Of a stretch of DNA of 64,000 bases, positions 54,672 to 62,330 are shown piece by piece (the first letter of the stretch is position 1; each line of letters starts with the position of its first letter). The position numbers and the translations under genes were made by a program. The notes beneath the pieces are model-generated. The model saw only the letters and a program-made list of their open reading frames with translations, was not told the origin of the DNA and did no database searches. Source of the stretch: Halomonas sp. ML-15 (GTDB taxonomy: Bacteria; Pseudomonadota; Gammaproteobacteria; Pseudomonadales; Halomonadaceae); the NCBI RefSeq assembly GCF_014779595.1, contig NZ_JACXZT010000019.1, positions 1,023,808-1,087,807 on the forward strand, read 5' to 3'.

Positions 54672-55265
54672 TCATCTCAGCGACTTGAGCCAGAACACCA
54701 TCGGCTTATGGGTCTCCTCGGCGTCACCGATATCCTTCCAGTGAAAGGTGGTGGCCAGCGCGGGGTCCCGCTGATACCCCCGCGACTGCCAGAAGCCGTG
54801 CAGCGGCACATAGTCGTCGGGCTTCAACGGGTGGTCGTCGGGGCGCTCCACGGCGCAGAAGGCGGCGCTGGCAAAGCCCTCGCGGCGGGCATGGGCCTCC
54901 CGTTCGGCCATAAACGCCTTGCCGATGCCGCGGCCGCGGTAGCTGGATAGCAGCACCGATTCGCCATAGTAGAAGACGCTGCCGATATCGATGCCGGCCT
55001 GCTCGAAGGGCGCGCGGAATTCGGCCAGGTCGTCGGCTAATGGCATGCCGGTGGCCGCGCCCACCAGAGCCTCGTCGTCGAAGGCCAGCACGAACAGGCT
55101 GCGCGGGCAGTCGGCATAGCGGGCCAGGTAGTCGGACTCGTAGGCGAGGTCGCCATCATAGAGATAGGGGAAGTCGCGAAACACGCGGATGCGCAGCCGC
55201 GCCAGGGCGTCGAGATGCGGGGCGATGGCGCTACCTTGGCAGGTGCTCAGAGTGACGGCCGGCAT
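54672..55265 (-). CDS. GNAT-family N-acetyltransferase
   Basis: The 197-residue protein carries the GNAT acetyl-CoA-binding motif in [25 protein letters not shown], and an N-terminal part typical of small-molecule or protein acetyltransferases ([32 protein letters not shown]). The segment [20 protein letters not shown] and the end KPMVFWLK recur in a GNAT subgroup of unknown substrate. I chose the ATG at 55263-55265, six bases after GAGGAAG. It is a single gene between proS and a lipoprotein gene on the other strand. Confidence 0.88.
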   Translation of the reverse strand: MPAVTLSTCQGSAIAPHLDALARLRIRVFRDFPYLYDGDLAYESDYLARYADCPRSLFVLAFDDEALVGAATGMPLADDLAEFRAPFEQAGIDIGSVFYYGESVLLSSYRGRGIGKAFMAEREAHARREGFASAAFCAVERPDDHPLKPDDYVPLHGFWQSRGYQRDPALATTFHWKDIGDAEETHKPMVFWLKSLR

Positions 55266-55424
55266 AGGCGCTTCCTCACGGCTTGCGTATTTCCTGTGCA
55301 CGCTAGCAGCCCGGCCGCCTAGCGCCAATCCCCACGGCGACACAGGTTGCGCCAGGGGCGTCGCCAGGCGCAGACAGTGGGAGTGTGGTAGGCTTCGAAA
55401 AAATAACGCAGGGGGAAAGCGATA

Positions 55425-55874
55425 ATGATCACCATCACGGGTGCGCTGCTGCGGCGCTGGCTGACTCGGCTTGTGGTTGTCACCGGTGTACTGGCCCTGG
55501 CGGGCTGCGGCACGCTGCTGCACCCGGAGCGCAAGGGGCAGACCAGCGGCGACATCGATCCTCGCATCGCGCTGGCCAATGGTGTGGGGCTGCTGTTCTT
55601 CATCATTCCCGGCGCCGTGGCCTACGCCGTGGACTTCTCCAACGGCACCATCTATCTGCCCAGTGACCGGGATCAGGCGCAGATCGACAGCATGCCGTTC
55701 GAAGACGACCTCGACCTGGCGACCCTCGAGCAGATGCTGGCTGAGCACCTCGGCAAGCCGGTCGAGCTCGATCATGAACTGCTGCTGGCCGAGCGGGTCG
55801 AGAGCCTCGACGAGGCGCTGGCACTGGTGCGTATGTCGGGCGTCGATGATGCGGTGCGGCTCGAAGCGCTCTAG
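55425..55874 (+). CDS. Hypothetical lipoprotein
   Basis: The 149-residue protein has a lipobox (VLALAGCG, Cys28) after a hydrophobic signal, so it should be lipid-anchored. A short hydrophobic stretch (NGVGLLFFIIPGAVAYAVDFSNGTIYLP) comes next, then an acidic, helical C-terminal half (DDLDLATLEQMLAEHLGKPVELDHELLLAERVESLDEALALV). I recognise no named family with certainty. GGGGGAAAG lies just upstream of the ATG. Its stop overlaps that of benE by four bases. Confidence 0.8.
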   Translation: MITITGALLRRWLTRLVVVTGVLALAGCGTLLHPERKGQTSGDIDPRIALANGVGLLFFIIPGAVAYAVDFSNGTIYLPSDRDQAQIDSMPFEDDLDLATLEQMLAEHLGKPVELDHELLLAERVESLDEALALVRMSGVDDAVRLEAL

Positions 55875-57091
55875 CGACGATGTCTGACCCCGCCGATGGC
55901 CAGCATGGCCATGCCGGCCACCAGTCCCCAGAAAGCCGCGCCGATTCCCAGCAGCGTCACGCCTGAGGCAGTGAATAGAAAAGTCACGACGGCGGCGTCG
56001 CGTTGACTGGCGTCTTCCACCGCGCCGGCCAGCCCGTTGCCGATGGTGCCGAGCAGCGCCAGTCCCGCCAATGCCATGATCAGTGCCGCTGGAAAGGCTG
56101 CGAACAGCGCCGTGACAGTGGCGCCGAAGATACCCATCACCAGATAGCCGACCCCGGCTGCCACGCCGGCGGTATAGCGGCGTGCGGGATCCTCATGGGC
56201 GTCGCGCCCCATGCAGACCGCCGCACTGATGGCGGCAAGGTTGAGTGCATAGCCGCCGAAGGGTGCCAGCACCAGGGTGGCGGCGCCGGTCCAACCGATC
56301 AGCGGTGAGCTGGGGGCGGGGTAGCCCGCAGCCCGAAGTACCGTGATGCCGGGCAGGTTCTGCGTTGCCATGGTGACCACAAACAGCGGTATGCCAATGC
56401 CGATCAGTGCCGACAGCGCGAACTCAGGTGCGGTGAACACTGGCACGGTGGGCACCAGTCGCACGCCGGCCAGCGACAGCTGGCCTTGACCCACAGATAC
56501 GCCTACGCCGATCAGCAGCACCGCCACAATCGCATAGCGCGGTATCAGGCGGCGGCTCAGCGCGTAAGTGACCAGCATCGCCAGTGGCAACAGCCACTGC
56601 TGTTCCAGTGCTACGAAGGCATCCATTCCGAAGCGCAGCAGCACCCCTGCCAGCAGGGCAGCGGCCAGCGAGGCGGGGATGCGTTTGACCAGTGCGCCGA
56701 ACAGGCCGGTGACCCCGCACAGCGTGATGAGTGCCGCCGAGAACAGGAAGGCGCCGATAGCCTGCTCCATGGGCACGCCTGGCAGGCTGGTGGCGAGCAG
56801 GGCGGCGCCGGGCGTCGACCAGGCGGTGAGCACCGGCATGCGATAGCGCAGCGATAGTCCCAGTGAGGTCAGCCCCATGCCGATACCCAGTGCCCACAGC
56901 CAGGAGCCTATCTGTGCCTCGCTGGCACCGGCTGCTTCGGCGGCCTGGAAGATGATCACCGCCGAGCTGCCGTAGCCGACCAACACCGCTACCAGGCCGG
57001 CGGTGATGCTCGACAGGCTGATGTCTTGCCACAGGGAGCGCCTGGCGGTGGCCGGGGAGTGGTGCTGCTGAGCGAGAGGCGGCTGTGACAT
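55871..57091 (-). CDS. benE: BenE-family benzoate/proton symporter-like transporter
   Basis: The 406-residue protein has about 12 hydrophobic helices and BenE features: a start with SLSSITAGLVAVLVGYGSSAVIIFQAA, the segment LTAWSTPGAALLAT, VVTMATQNLPGITVLRAAGY and the late LAPFGGYALNLAAISAAVCMG. BenE members import benzoate or related aromatic acids, but many are orphans whose substrate is unknown, and no benzoate catabolism genes are nearby. I used the ATG at 57089-57091, five bases after GGAG. It is divergent from an XRE-cupin regulator, which probably controls it. Confidence 0.88.
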   Translation of the reverse strand: MSQPPLAQQHHSPATARRSLWQDISLSSITAGLVAVLVGYGSSAVIIFQAAEAAGASEAQIGSWLWALGIGMGLTSLGLSLRYRMPVLTAWSTPGAALLATSLPGVPMEQAIGAFLFSAALITLCGVTGLFGALVKRIPASLAAALLAGVLLRFGMDAFVALEQQWLLPLAMLVTYALSRRLIPRYAIVAVLLIGVGVSVGQGQLSLAGVRLVPTVPVFTAPEFALSALIGIGIPLFVVTMATQNLPGITVLRAAGYPAPSSPLIGWTGAATLVLAPFGGYALNLAAISAAVCMGRDAHEDPARRYTAGVAAGVGYLVMGIFGATVTALFAAFPAALIMALAGLALLGTIGNGLAGAVEDASQRDAAVVTFLFTASGVTLLGIGAAFWGLVAGMAMLAIGGVRHRR

Positions 57092-57121
57092 ACGAACTCC
57101 CATGGGATCGACTTGGGTGGG

Positions 57122-57182
57122 TGTGCGTTATAACGTACAATGCGCCGCACACTACCACTTGTGCGTTATAACGCACAAGTGG
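57122..57182. promoter_or_regulatory. Two palindromic operators between benE and the XRE-cupin regulator
   Basis: A perfect 28-bp palindrome (57155-57182; half-site CCACTTGTGCGTTA) and a second copy centred at 57130.5 (TGTGCGTTA-TAACGTACA, one mismatch) share the core GTGCGTTATAACGCAC. Their centres are 38 bp apart. They lie in the 120-bp divergent promoter gap, so they are the likely binding sites of the regulator encoded at 57212. Confidence 0.8.
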
Positions 57183-57211
57183 CGTCAGACAGTTGCTGCA
57201 GAGGAGTCACC

Positions 57212-57781
57212 ATGCAGGACATTGCTGGGCATATTGCCGGTCGGCTCAAGGCGCTTCGCCAGGCCCGCGGCTGGAGCCTCGATCGCACTGCTCAGGCCAC
57301 TGGCGTCAGCAAGGCGATGCTGGGCCAGATCGAGCGGGGGGAGTCGAGTCCCACGGTGGCGACGCTGTGGAAAATCGCCAGTGGCTTTGCGGTCTCTTTC
57401 TCATCGCTATTCACCGCCCCGGGCGAGCCTGGCATGTCAGGGGGCGTGGGTCAGACTCGCTGGGGTCGCGACGCAGTGGGCATGCAGGCGCGGCTGCTAT
57501 TTCCTTTCGATCCGCTGCTGGGCTTCGAGATGTTCGAGATCGAGATGGCACCTCGGGCGGTCAGCGAATCAACGCCCCATGCCGCCGGGGTGGTCGAACA
57601 CATCGTGGTGGTGGAAGGTGCCCTGGGCTTTAGCGTCGACGGCGAACAGCGTCGTCTCGGCGTCGGAGAGGGGCTGCGCTTCCAGGCTGACCGTCATCAC
57701 GTGATGGAGAACCTCGGCGATAGCGTGATGCGTTTCCATGATGTGATCCACTATCTACCGGGAGCGGTCGCTGGTGAGTGA
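57212..57781 (+). CDS. XRE-family regulator with cupin domain
   Basis: The 189-residue protein has an N-terminal helix-turn-helix (IAGRLKALRQARGWSLDRTAQATGVSKAMLGQIERGESSPTVATLWKIA, of which SKAMLGQIERGESSP is the recognition part) and a C-terminal cupin barrel (EHIVVVEGALGFSVDGEQRRLGVGEGLRFQADRHHVMEN). Cupin domains in such regulators bind a small ligand or metal. The start at 57212 follows GAGGAG. Together with the palindromes and the divergent benE gene, the simplest reading is an autoregulated repressor or activator of the transporter that responds to its substrate. Confidence 0.9.
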   Translation: MQDIAGHIAGRLKALRQARGWSLDRTAQATGVSKAMLGQIERGESSPTVATLWKIASGFAVSFSSLFTAPGEPGMSGGVGQTRWGRDAVGMQARLLFPFDPLLGFEMFEIEMAPRAVSESTPHAAGVVEHIVVVEGALGFSVDGEQRRLGVGEGLRFQADRHHVMENLGDSVMRFHDVIHYLPGAVAGE

Positions 57782-57804
57782 GTTGCCCTTTGGGTAGGCC
57801 AGTC

Positions 57805-58569
57805 TCAGGCAGAGCCGACCATCAGCAAGCGCAGGAGCAGCCCCAGTACCAGGGTCGATGCCACGCTCACCAGGGTGCCCAGCAGCACATACTCGGTCAG
57901 CTTACGGTCCTTTGACTCTCGCAGGTCGCCGTAGCGAAGCACCGACTTGGCGGCCAGCAGGAAGCCTACCGCTGTCAGCTGGTCGAGCAGCACCAGGGAG
58001 AGTACCAGCAGCCGTTCCAGCATGCCGATGCGGGCACCGGCCTGGGCCAGGGTGCCGGTATCCTCGAGCTGGCTACTCCAGCGCTTCATCAACATGGCGA
58101 TGGCGAACGAGAAGGGGCGCGTCACCAGCAGGTAGGCGGTGGCCACGCCCAGCACCGTGGGCGTGAGCAGCCAGGCGCCGAGAGCTTCGAGTGGCGCCAG
58201 GCTGCCGAGCCAGGCCAGCCACACCGCGCACAGCACCAGCAGGTGCAGCAACTGGTCGAGCAGGAACCAGCGCAGCCGGCCGGGGGGCAGCGTCGCCTTG
58301 CCCAGGTCGATTAGCCAGTGGCTGACGGCCACTGCGGCGGTACCGGCGAGCACACCCGGCAGGCCGGGGGAGCCCGGCAGCAGCCAGGCGGCGATCACCA
58401 GCACCAGGGCGGTCAGGGCGGCGTGCACCAGCACGTGGTAGAGCAGGTGGCGCGAGCGGTGCAGGCGACGCACCCGTTCGTCGACCCAGAGGCGCGGCTG
58501 CAGCAGGAAGTCGCCAGCCAGGTGGGCCAGCACCAGGCCCATCAGCAGGGAGAGATCGTTGGGGTTCAT
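57805..58569 (-). CDS. DUF3307 membrane protein partner of SatD
   Basis: The 254-residue protein has at least five membrane helices and starts MNPNDLSLLMGLVLAHLAGDFLLQPRLWVDERV, with HRSRHLLYHVLVHAALTALVLV and HWLIDLGKATL. These are features of DUF3307, whose conserved His and Asp residues lie at helix ends in the first half. Function is unknown. The ATG overlaps the satD stop (ATGA), so translation is coupled. As far as I recall, SatD and DUF3307 genes are often adjacent, so the membrane protein is probably the operon's effector and SatD its regulator. Confidence 0.85.
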   Translation of the reverse strand: MNPNDLSLLMGLVLAHLAGDFLLQPRLWVDERVRRLHRSRHLLYHVLVHAALTALVLVIAAWLLPGSPGLPGVLAGTAAVAVSHWLIDLGKATLPPGRLRWFLLDQLLHLLVLCAVWLAWLGSLAPLEALGAWLLTPTVLGVATAYLLVTRPFSFAIAMLMKRWSSQLEDTGTLAQAGARIGMLERLLVLSLVLLDQLTAVGFLLAAKSVLRYGDLRESKDRKLTEYVLLGTLVSVASTLVLGLLLRLLMVGSA

Positions 58570-59213
58570 GGCTGTGTATCCTTTTCCGCCAACCGCTCGC
58601 TCAGGTAAGTCAGGGTATCGGCCAGCAGTGGCCAGCGGGCGGCACGTAGCCGCTTGTGCACGCTGGGCTGGCGTATTCCCAGGTGGTCGGCCATGGCCTG
58701 CTGGGAGGTCTCGTTCTCCAGGCTGAGCCTGACCACCTCGGCCGAGTAGCGCGACCAGCTTGCCACCATGTCGTCCAGGTAGCGCGTCAGCAGGGCCAGG
58801 CTGCCATCGTCCGTGTCGTCGAGCAGTGCCAGCGACAGGTGCGCACTGCCTTCGCTCAGCCCATCCAGATCGTGGCCGGAGCGCACGAACGGCTCGCTGT
58901 CCGCCGTGGCGAGCCGGTCGTCTCCAGGCCAGCTTGCTGGTCCTACCGCCACCGCAATCCGGGCGTCCCAGCGCTGGTCGGCCTCGGAGTGCTCGAGCAG
59001 TGCCGCACGCAGGGCGATAGCCACCTCCATGGCGGCTGTGGCCCTGGGCAGTGCCAACTGAAAGCCGTCGCCGCGGAAGCGTTCGCCGCGACCGCCGTGG
59101 CGGGCGGCCAGTTCGGCCAGGGTATCGTCCAGCAGCGCATAGAGGCGCTGGCGATCCTCGACCTTGCGCGAGTCGATCACATCGCCGGTCAGCACGGCGA
59201 TTCGCTGGGTCAT
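58566..59213 (-). CDS. satD: SatD-family regulator
   Basis: The 215-residue protein starts MTQRIAVLTGDVIDSRKVED, the SatD signature. Its N-terminal half also contains GERFRGDGFQLALP, which looks like the core of a nucleotide-cyclase-type palm fold. A C-terminal helix-turn-helix similar to sigma region 4 (ENETSQQAMADHLGIRQPSVHKRLRAARW) should bind DNA. I chose the ATG at 59211-59213, eight bases after GGAG. An in-frame ATG at 59243 has no ribosome site and lies within the promoter. The triple operator just upstream suggests it represses its own operon. Confidence 0.87.
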   Translation of the reverse strand: MTQRIAVLTGDVIDSRKVEDRQRLYALLDDTLAELAARHGGRGERFRGDGFQLALPRATAAMEVAIALRAALLEHSEADQRWDARIAVAVGPASWPGDDRLATADSEPFVRSGHDLDGLSEGSAHLSLALLDDTDDGSLALLTRYLDDMVASWSRYSAEVVRLSLENETSQQAMADHLGIRQPSVHKRLRAARWPLLADTLTYLSERLAEKDTQP

Positions 59214-59241
59214 GGCAGGCGCTCCAGAGAGGGTCGCCTTC

Positions 59242-59320
59242 ATGATAGCCGAAAAAGGCTATCTGGCAACTAAATAACCCTTAAGGGCTATATTCATGTT
59301 TTATCGCCCTGTAGGGCTAT
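59242..59320 (-). promoter_or_regulatory. satD promoter with three evenly spaced inverted-repeat operators
   Basis: On the minus strand, TTGCCA (59264-59269) and TATCAT (59242-59247) form a promoter with 16-bp spacing. Three 18-bp inverted repeats fit ATAGCCC-N4-GGGCTAT: 59245-59262, 59274-59291 and 59303-59320. Their centres are exactly 29 bp apart (59253.5, 59282.5, 59311.5). The first fills the space between -35 and -10, as expected for repression. Confidence 0.8.
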
Positions 59321-59326
59321 TGCAGC

Positions 59327-60505
59327 TCAGCGAGCCAGCTCGCGCATGGCCTCTTCCAGCCCCTCCAGCGTCATCGGGTACATGCGGTCGTCGATCAGTT
59401 GGCGGATCAGCTGGGTGGAGTGGGTGTACTCCCAGGCCCGGGGCGGCATGGGGTTGAGCCAGGCCAGCCGGGGGAACTTGTCGGCCAGGCGCTTGAGCCA
59501 TACCGCGCCGGCCTCGTCATTGAAGTGCTCGACGCTGCCGCCCGGGTGGGTCACTTCATAGGGTGACATGGCGGCGTCGCCGACGATCACCACCTGATAG
59601 TCGCTGGCGTAGGTGTGCAGCACGTCCATGGTGGGAATGCGCTCGTTACCGCGGCGCATGTTGTTGCGCCACACGCCTTCGTATAGGCAGTTATGGAAGT
59701 AGTAGTGCTCGAGGTGCTTGAATTCCGAGCGCGCCGCGGAGAACAGCTCCTCGCAGACGCGGATATGGTCGTCCATGGAGCCGCCCACGTCGAGGAACAG
59801 CAGTACCTTCACCGCGTTGTGGCGCTCCGGGCGCATGCGCACGTTGAGCAGGCCGGCGTCCCGGGCGGTGTCGCGGATGGTGGCGTCGACGTCGAACTCT
59901 TCTGCCGCGCCCTGGCGGGCGAACTTGCGCAGCCGGCGCAGCGCCATCTTGATATTGCGGGTGCCGAGTTCGAGGCTGTCGTCGTAGTCGCGGAAGCGGC
60001 GCTCGTCCCACACCTTGATCGCCCGGCGGTGGCGCGAGCCATCCTGGCCGATGCGGATGCCCTCGGGGTTGTAGCCGTAGGCGCCGAAGGGGCTGGTGCC
60101 GCCGGTGCCGATCCACTTGTTGCCTCCGGCATGGCGCTCCTTCTGCTCCTCCAGGCGCTTCTTGAAGGTCTCGATCAGCTCCTCCAGCCCGCCCAGGGAC
60201 TCGATCTGCGCCTTCTCCTCCTCGGAGAGCTGCTTCTCGAACTCGCGGCGCAGCCAGTCCTCGGGAATCAGCGCCTCGATGGCGGCGTCGAGGTTCTCGA
60301 GCCCTTCGAACCAGGCGGCGAAGGCACGATCGAAGCGGTCGAAGTGCCGCTCGTCCTTGACCATCACGGTGCGCGCCACCTGGTAGAACGCCTCCATGTC
60401 GGCGAACACCACGCCGTGTTCGACCACGGCGTGAAGGTCGAGCAGCTCGCGCAGCGACACCGGTACGCCGGCACGTTTGAGGGTCTCGAACAGGCCGATA
60501 AACAT
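59327..60505 (-). CDS. VWA-domain protein (CoxE/YehP-like) partner of MoxR ATPase
   Basis: The 392-residue cytoplasmic protein has a helical N-terminal half (EKQLSEEEKAQIESLGGLEELIETFKKRLEEQ), a Gly-rich linker (GGNKWIGTGGTSPFGAYGYNPEG) and a C-terminal von Willebrand A domain beginning NAVKVLLFLDVGGSMDDHI. The metal-site motif is DVGGS rather than the usual DxSxS; the same variant is common in this subfamily. It lies three bases after the MoxR gene. MoxR-VWA pairs act as chaperones that insert cofactors or remodel complexes; the client here is unknown. Confidence 0.88.
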   Translation of the reverse strand: MFIGLFETLKRAGVPVSLRELLDLHAVVEHGVVFADMEAFYQVARTVMVKDERHFDRFDRAFAAWFEGLENLDAAIEALIPEDWLRREFEKQLSEEEKAQIESLGGLEELIETFKKRLEEQKERHAGGNKWIGTGGTSPFGAYGYNPEGIRIGQDGSRHRRAIKVWDERRFRDYDDSLELGTRNIKMALRRLRKFARQGAAEEFDVDATIRDTARDAGLLNVRMRPERHNAVKVLLFLDVGGSMDDHIRVCEELFSAARSEFKHLEHYYFHNCLYEGVWRNNMRRGNERIPTMDVLHTYASDYQVVIVGDAAMSPYEVTHPGGSVEHFNDEAGAVWLKRLADKFPRLAWLNPMPPRAWEYTHSTQLIRQLIDDRMYPMTLEGLEEAMRELAR

Positions 60506-60508
60506 CGT

Positions 60509-61354
60509 TCAGCGACCCTTGCGGCGTATCATGAAGGCCAGCCGCTCCAGCAGTTGGGTATCCTGCTCGTTCTTGACCAGGGCGCCGGCCAGCGGTGGGA
60601 TCGCCTTGGCGGGATCACGCTGGTAGAGCGCTTCGCGAGCCAGCTCGTCGCTCATCAGCAGCTTCAGCCAGTCCACCAGCTCCGAGGTGGAGGGCTTCTT
60701 CTTCAGCCCCGGGGCCTGGCGCAGGTCGAAGAATACCTCCAGCGCCTCGCCGACCAGTTTCGGTGCGATATCGGGGAAGTGCACATCGACGATCTGCTGC
60801 ATGGTCTCGCGATCGGGGAATTCGATGTAGTGGAAGAAACAGCGGCGCAGGAAGGCGTCGGGTAGCTCCTTCTCGTTGTTGGAGGTGATGACGATGATCG
60901 GCCGGTGGCGGGCGGCAATGGTCTCGCCGGTCTCGTAGACATGGAATTCCATGCGATCCAGCTCCTGGAGCAGGTCGTTGGGGAATTCGATGTCGGCCTT
61001 GTCGATCTCGTCGATCAGCAGTACCACCCGCTCATCGGCGGTGAAGGCTTCCCACAGCTTGCCGGGCTTGATGTAGTTGGCGACGTTCTCCACGCCTTCG
61101 ATGCCGAGCTGCGAATCACGCAGGCGGCTCACCGCATCGTACTCATACAGGCCCTGGGCCGCCTTGGTGCTGGACTTGATGTGCCAGGTGATCAGGCGGG
61201 TACCCAGCGAGGCCGCCAGTTCTTCGGCCAGCAGGGTCTTGCCGGTGCCCGGCTCGCCCTTGATCAGCAGCGGACGCTGGAGGGTCACGGCGGCATTCAC
61301 CGCCTGCTTGAGGGCCTCGGTGGCCACGTAGGTGGTGGTGGAAGTAAAAGCCAT
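60509..61354 (-). CDS. MoxR-family AAA+ ATPase
   Basis: The 281-residue AAA+ protein has Walker A IKGEPGTGKTLLAEEL (about residues 31-46), Walker B VVLLIDEIDKADIEFPNDLLQELD, sensor 1 IVITSNNEKELPDAFLRRCFFHYIEFP and a C-terminal helical lid. The close spacing with the VWA gene shows they work as a pair. MoxR ATPases use ATP to mature or activate metalloenzymes and other complexes. I chose the ATG at 61352-61354, five bases after GAGGAG; an upstream ATG at 61390 lies in the promoter region. Confidence 0.92.
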   Translation of the reverse strand: MAFTSTTTYVATEALKQAVNAAVTLQRPLLIKGEPGTGKTLLAEELAASLGTRLITWHIKSSTKAAQGLYEYDAVSRLRDSQLGIEGVENVANYIKPGKLWEAFTADERVVLLIDEIDKADIEFPNDLLQELDRMEFHVYETGETIAARHRPIIVITSNNEKELPDAFLRRCFFHYIEFPDRETMQQIVDVHFPDIAPKLVGEALEVFFDLRQAPGLKKKPSTSELVDWLKLLMSDELAREALYQRDPAKAIPPLAGALVKNEQDTQLLERLAFMIRRKGR

Positions 61355-61389
61355 GGGCACTCCTCGGCATTCAGGGCAATATTCAAACA

Positions 61390-61418
61390 AGTGTACGGAA
61401 GCCGAGGGGGCGCGACAA
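61390..61418 (-). promoter_or_regulatory. Sigma-70-type promoter of the moxR-VWA operon
   Basis: On the minus strand, TTGTCG (61413-61418) and TACACT (61390-61395) are separated by 17 bp, about 36 bp before the moxR start. The match to sigma-70 consensus is good. Confidence 0.65.
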
Positions 61419-61475
61419 ACAGCGGTTCAACAGTCACGAGGCAAGTAATCGGTGCGCAATCTCGGCTCGGAGGGA

Positions 61476-62309
61476 CTAATGGGATAAGGCCTGCTGCGAG
61501 GGGGCGGTTGTATGGCTCGTCACGCAGTTGCGTCCCCGGGCCTTGCAGGCATAAAGCGCGGCGTCGGCAGATGCGATCATATCCTCCAGGTCGAATGCCG
61601 ACCCAGGAGCGGTGGTCGAGACGCCGATGCTGACCGTGACGACATCTGCCACATTGGAACCGCGGTGTGGGATGCCCACGGCCTGAAGCATGCCGCGCAT
61701 GGCTTCTGCCAGGCGGGTGGCTTCCGTGGCATTGGCATCGAGCAGGACCACCAAAAACTCCTCTCCACCTAGGCGCACCACGATATCGGTTTCACGACGA
61801 AAGGTGTCGCGCAACACATTGGCGATCTCGATCAAGCACTCATCGCCGGCCTGATGGCCGTACAGGTCGTTATAGTCCTTGAAGTGGTCGACATCGATCA
61901 TCAGTGCAGAGACGGCTTTCATCCAGCGCCGACTGATCGGCAGTGCGACCATTAGCCGTTGCTCGAGCATGCGGCGATTTCCCAGCTCGGTGAGTGGATC
62001 CATTACGGCCTGCTCATGTAGCTGGGAATTGCTGCTCTGAAGCGCTGCCACTTGCCGTGCCAGACGAACGACCAAGGGGGCTGCCGGTTGGCAGAATTGC
62101 ATCTGCTCCCTATATTGCTGCACATCGTCGAGGGCGTTGAGCAGGGCTAGCAGCGGTCGCCGGTAAAAGAGGTGTATCAGTACCGCCGCGGACAGTAGGA
62201 AAGCGGTGGCGAGCAGCGTCACCAGGAGCATGTTAGGCACGATTCGAACGACTCCTTGGTCTGCAGCGGCATACGTAGTTGTATGGCTATCCCCTATGTT
62301 ATCGCGCAT
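61476..62309 (-). CDS. Membrane diguanylate cyclase (GGDEF)
   Basis: The 277-residue protein has one clear membrane helix (NMLLVTLLATAFLLSAAVLIHLFY), a short coiled coil and a GGDEF domain with an intact active site: RLGGEEFLVVL, with DPLTELGNRR at the domain start and DVDHFKDYND for nucleotide binding. It should make cyclic-di-GMP from two GTP. No I-site RxxD was found at the usual place. The N-terminus is uncertain: the ATG at 62307-62309 has no ribosome site, and a GTG or ATG near 62231-62240 (RIVPNMLLV) would leave the helix at the very start. It runs in the same direction as moxR but has a 121-bp gap to it. Confidence 0.88.
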   Translation of the reverse strand: MRDNIGDSHTTTYAAADQGVVRIVPNMLLVTLLATAFLLSAAVLIHLFYRRPLLALLNALDDVQQYREQMQFCQPAAPLVVRLARQVAALQSSNSQLHEQAVMDPLTELGNRRMLEQRLMVALPISRRWMKAVSALMIDVDHFKDYNDLYGHQAGDECLIEIANVLRDTFRRETDIVVRLGGEEFLVVLLDANATEATRLAEAMRGMLQAVGIPHRGSNVADVVTVSIGVSTTAPGSAFDLEDMIASADAALYACKARGRNCVTSHTTAPSQQALSH

Positions 62310-62330
62310 TACACGACAAACTTTAGTGAA

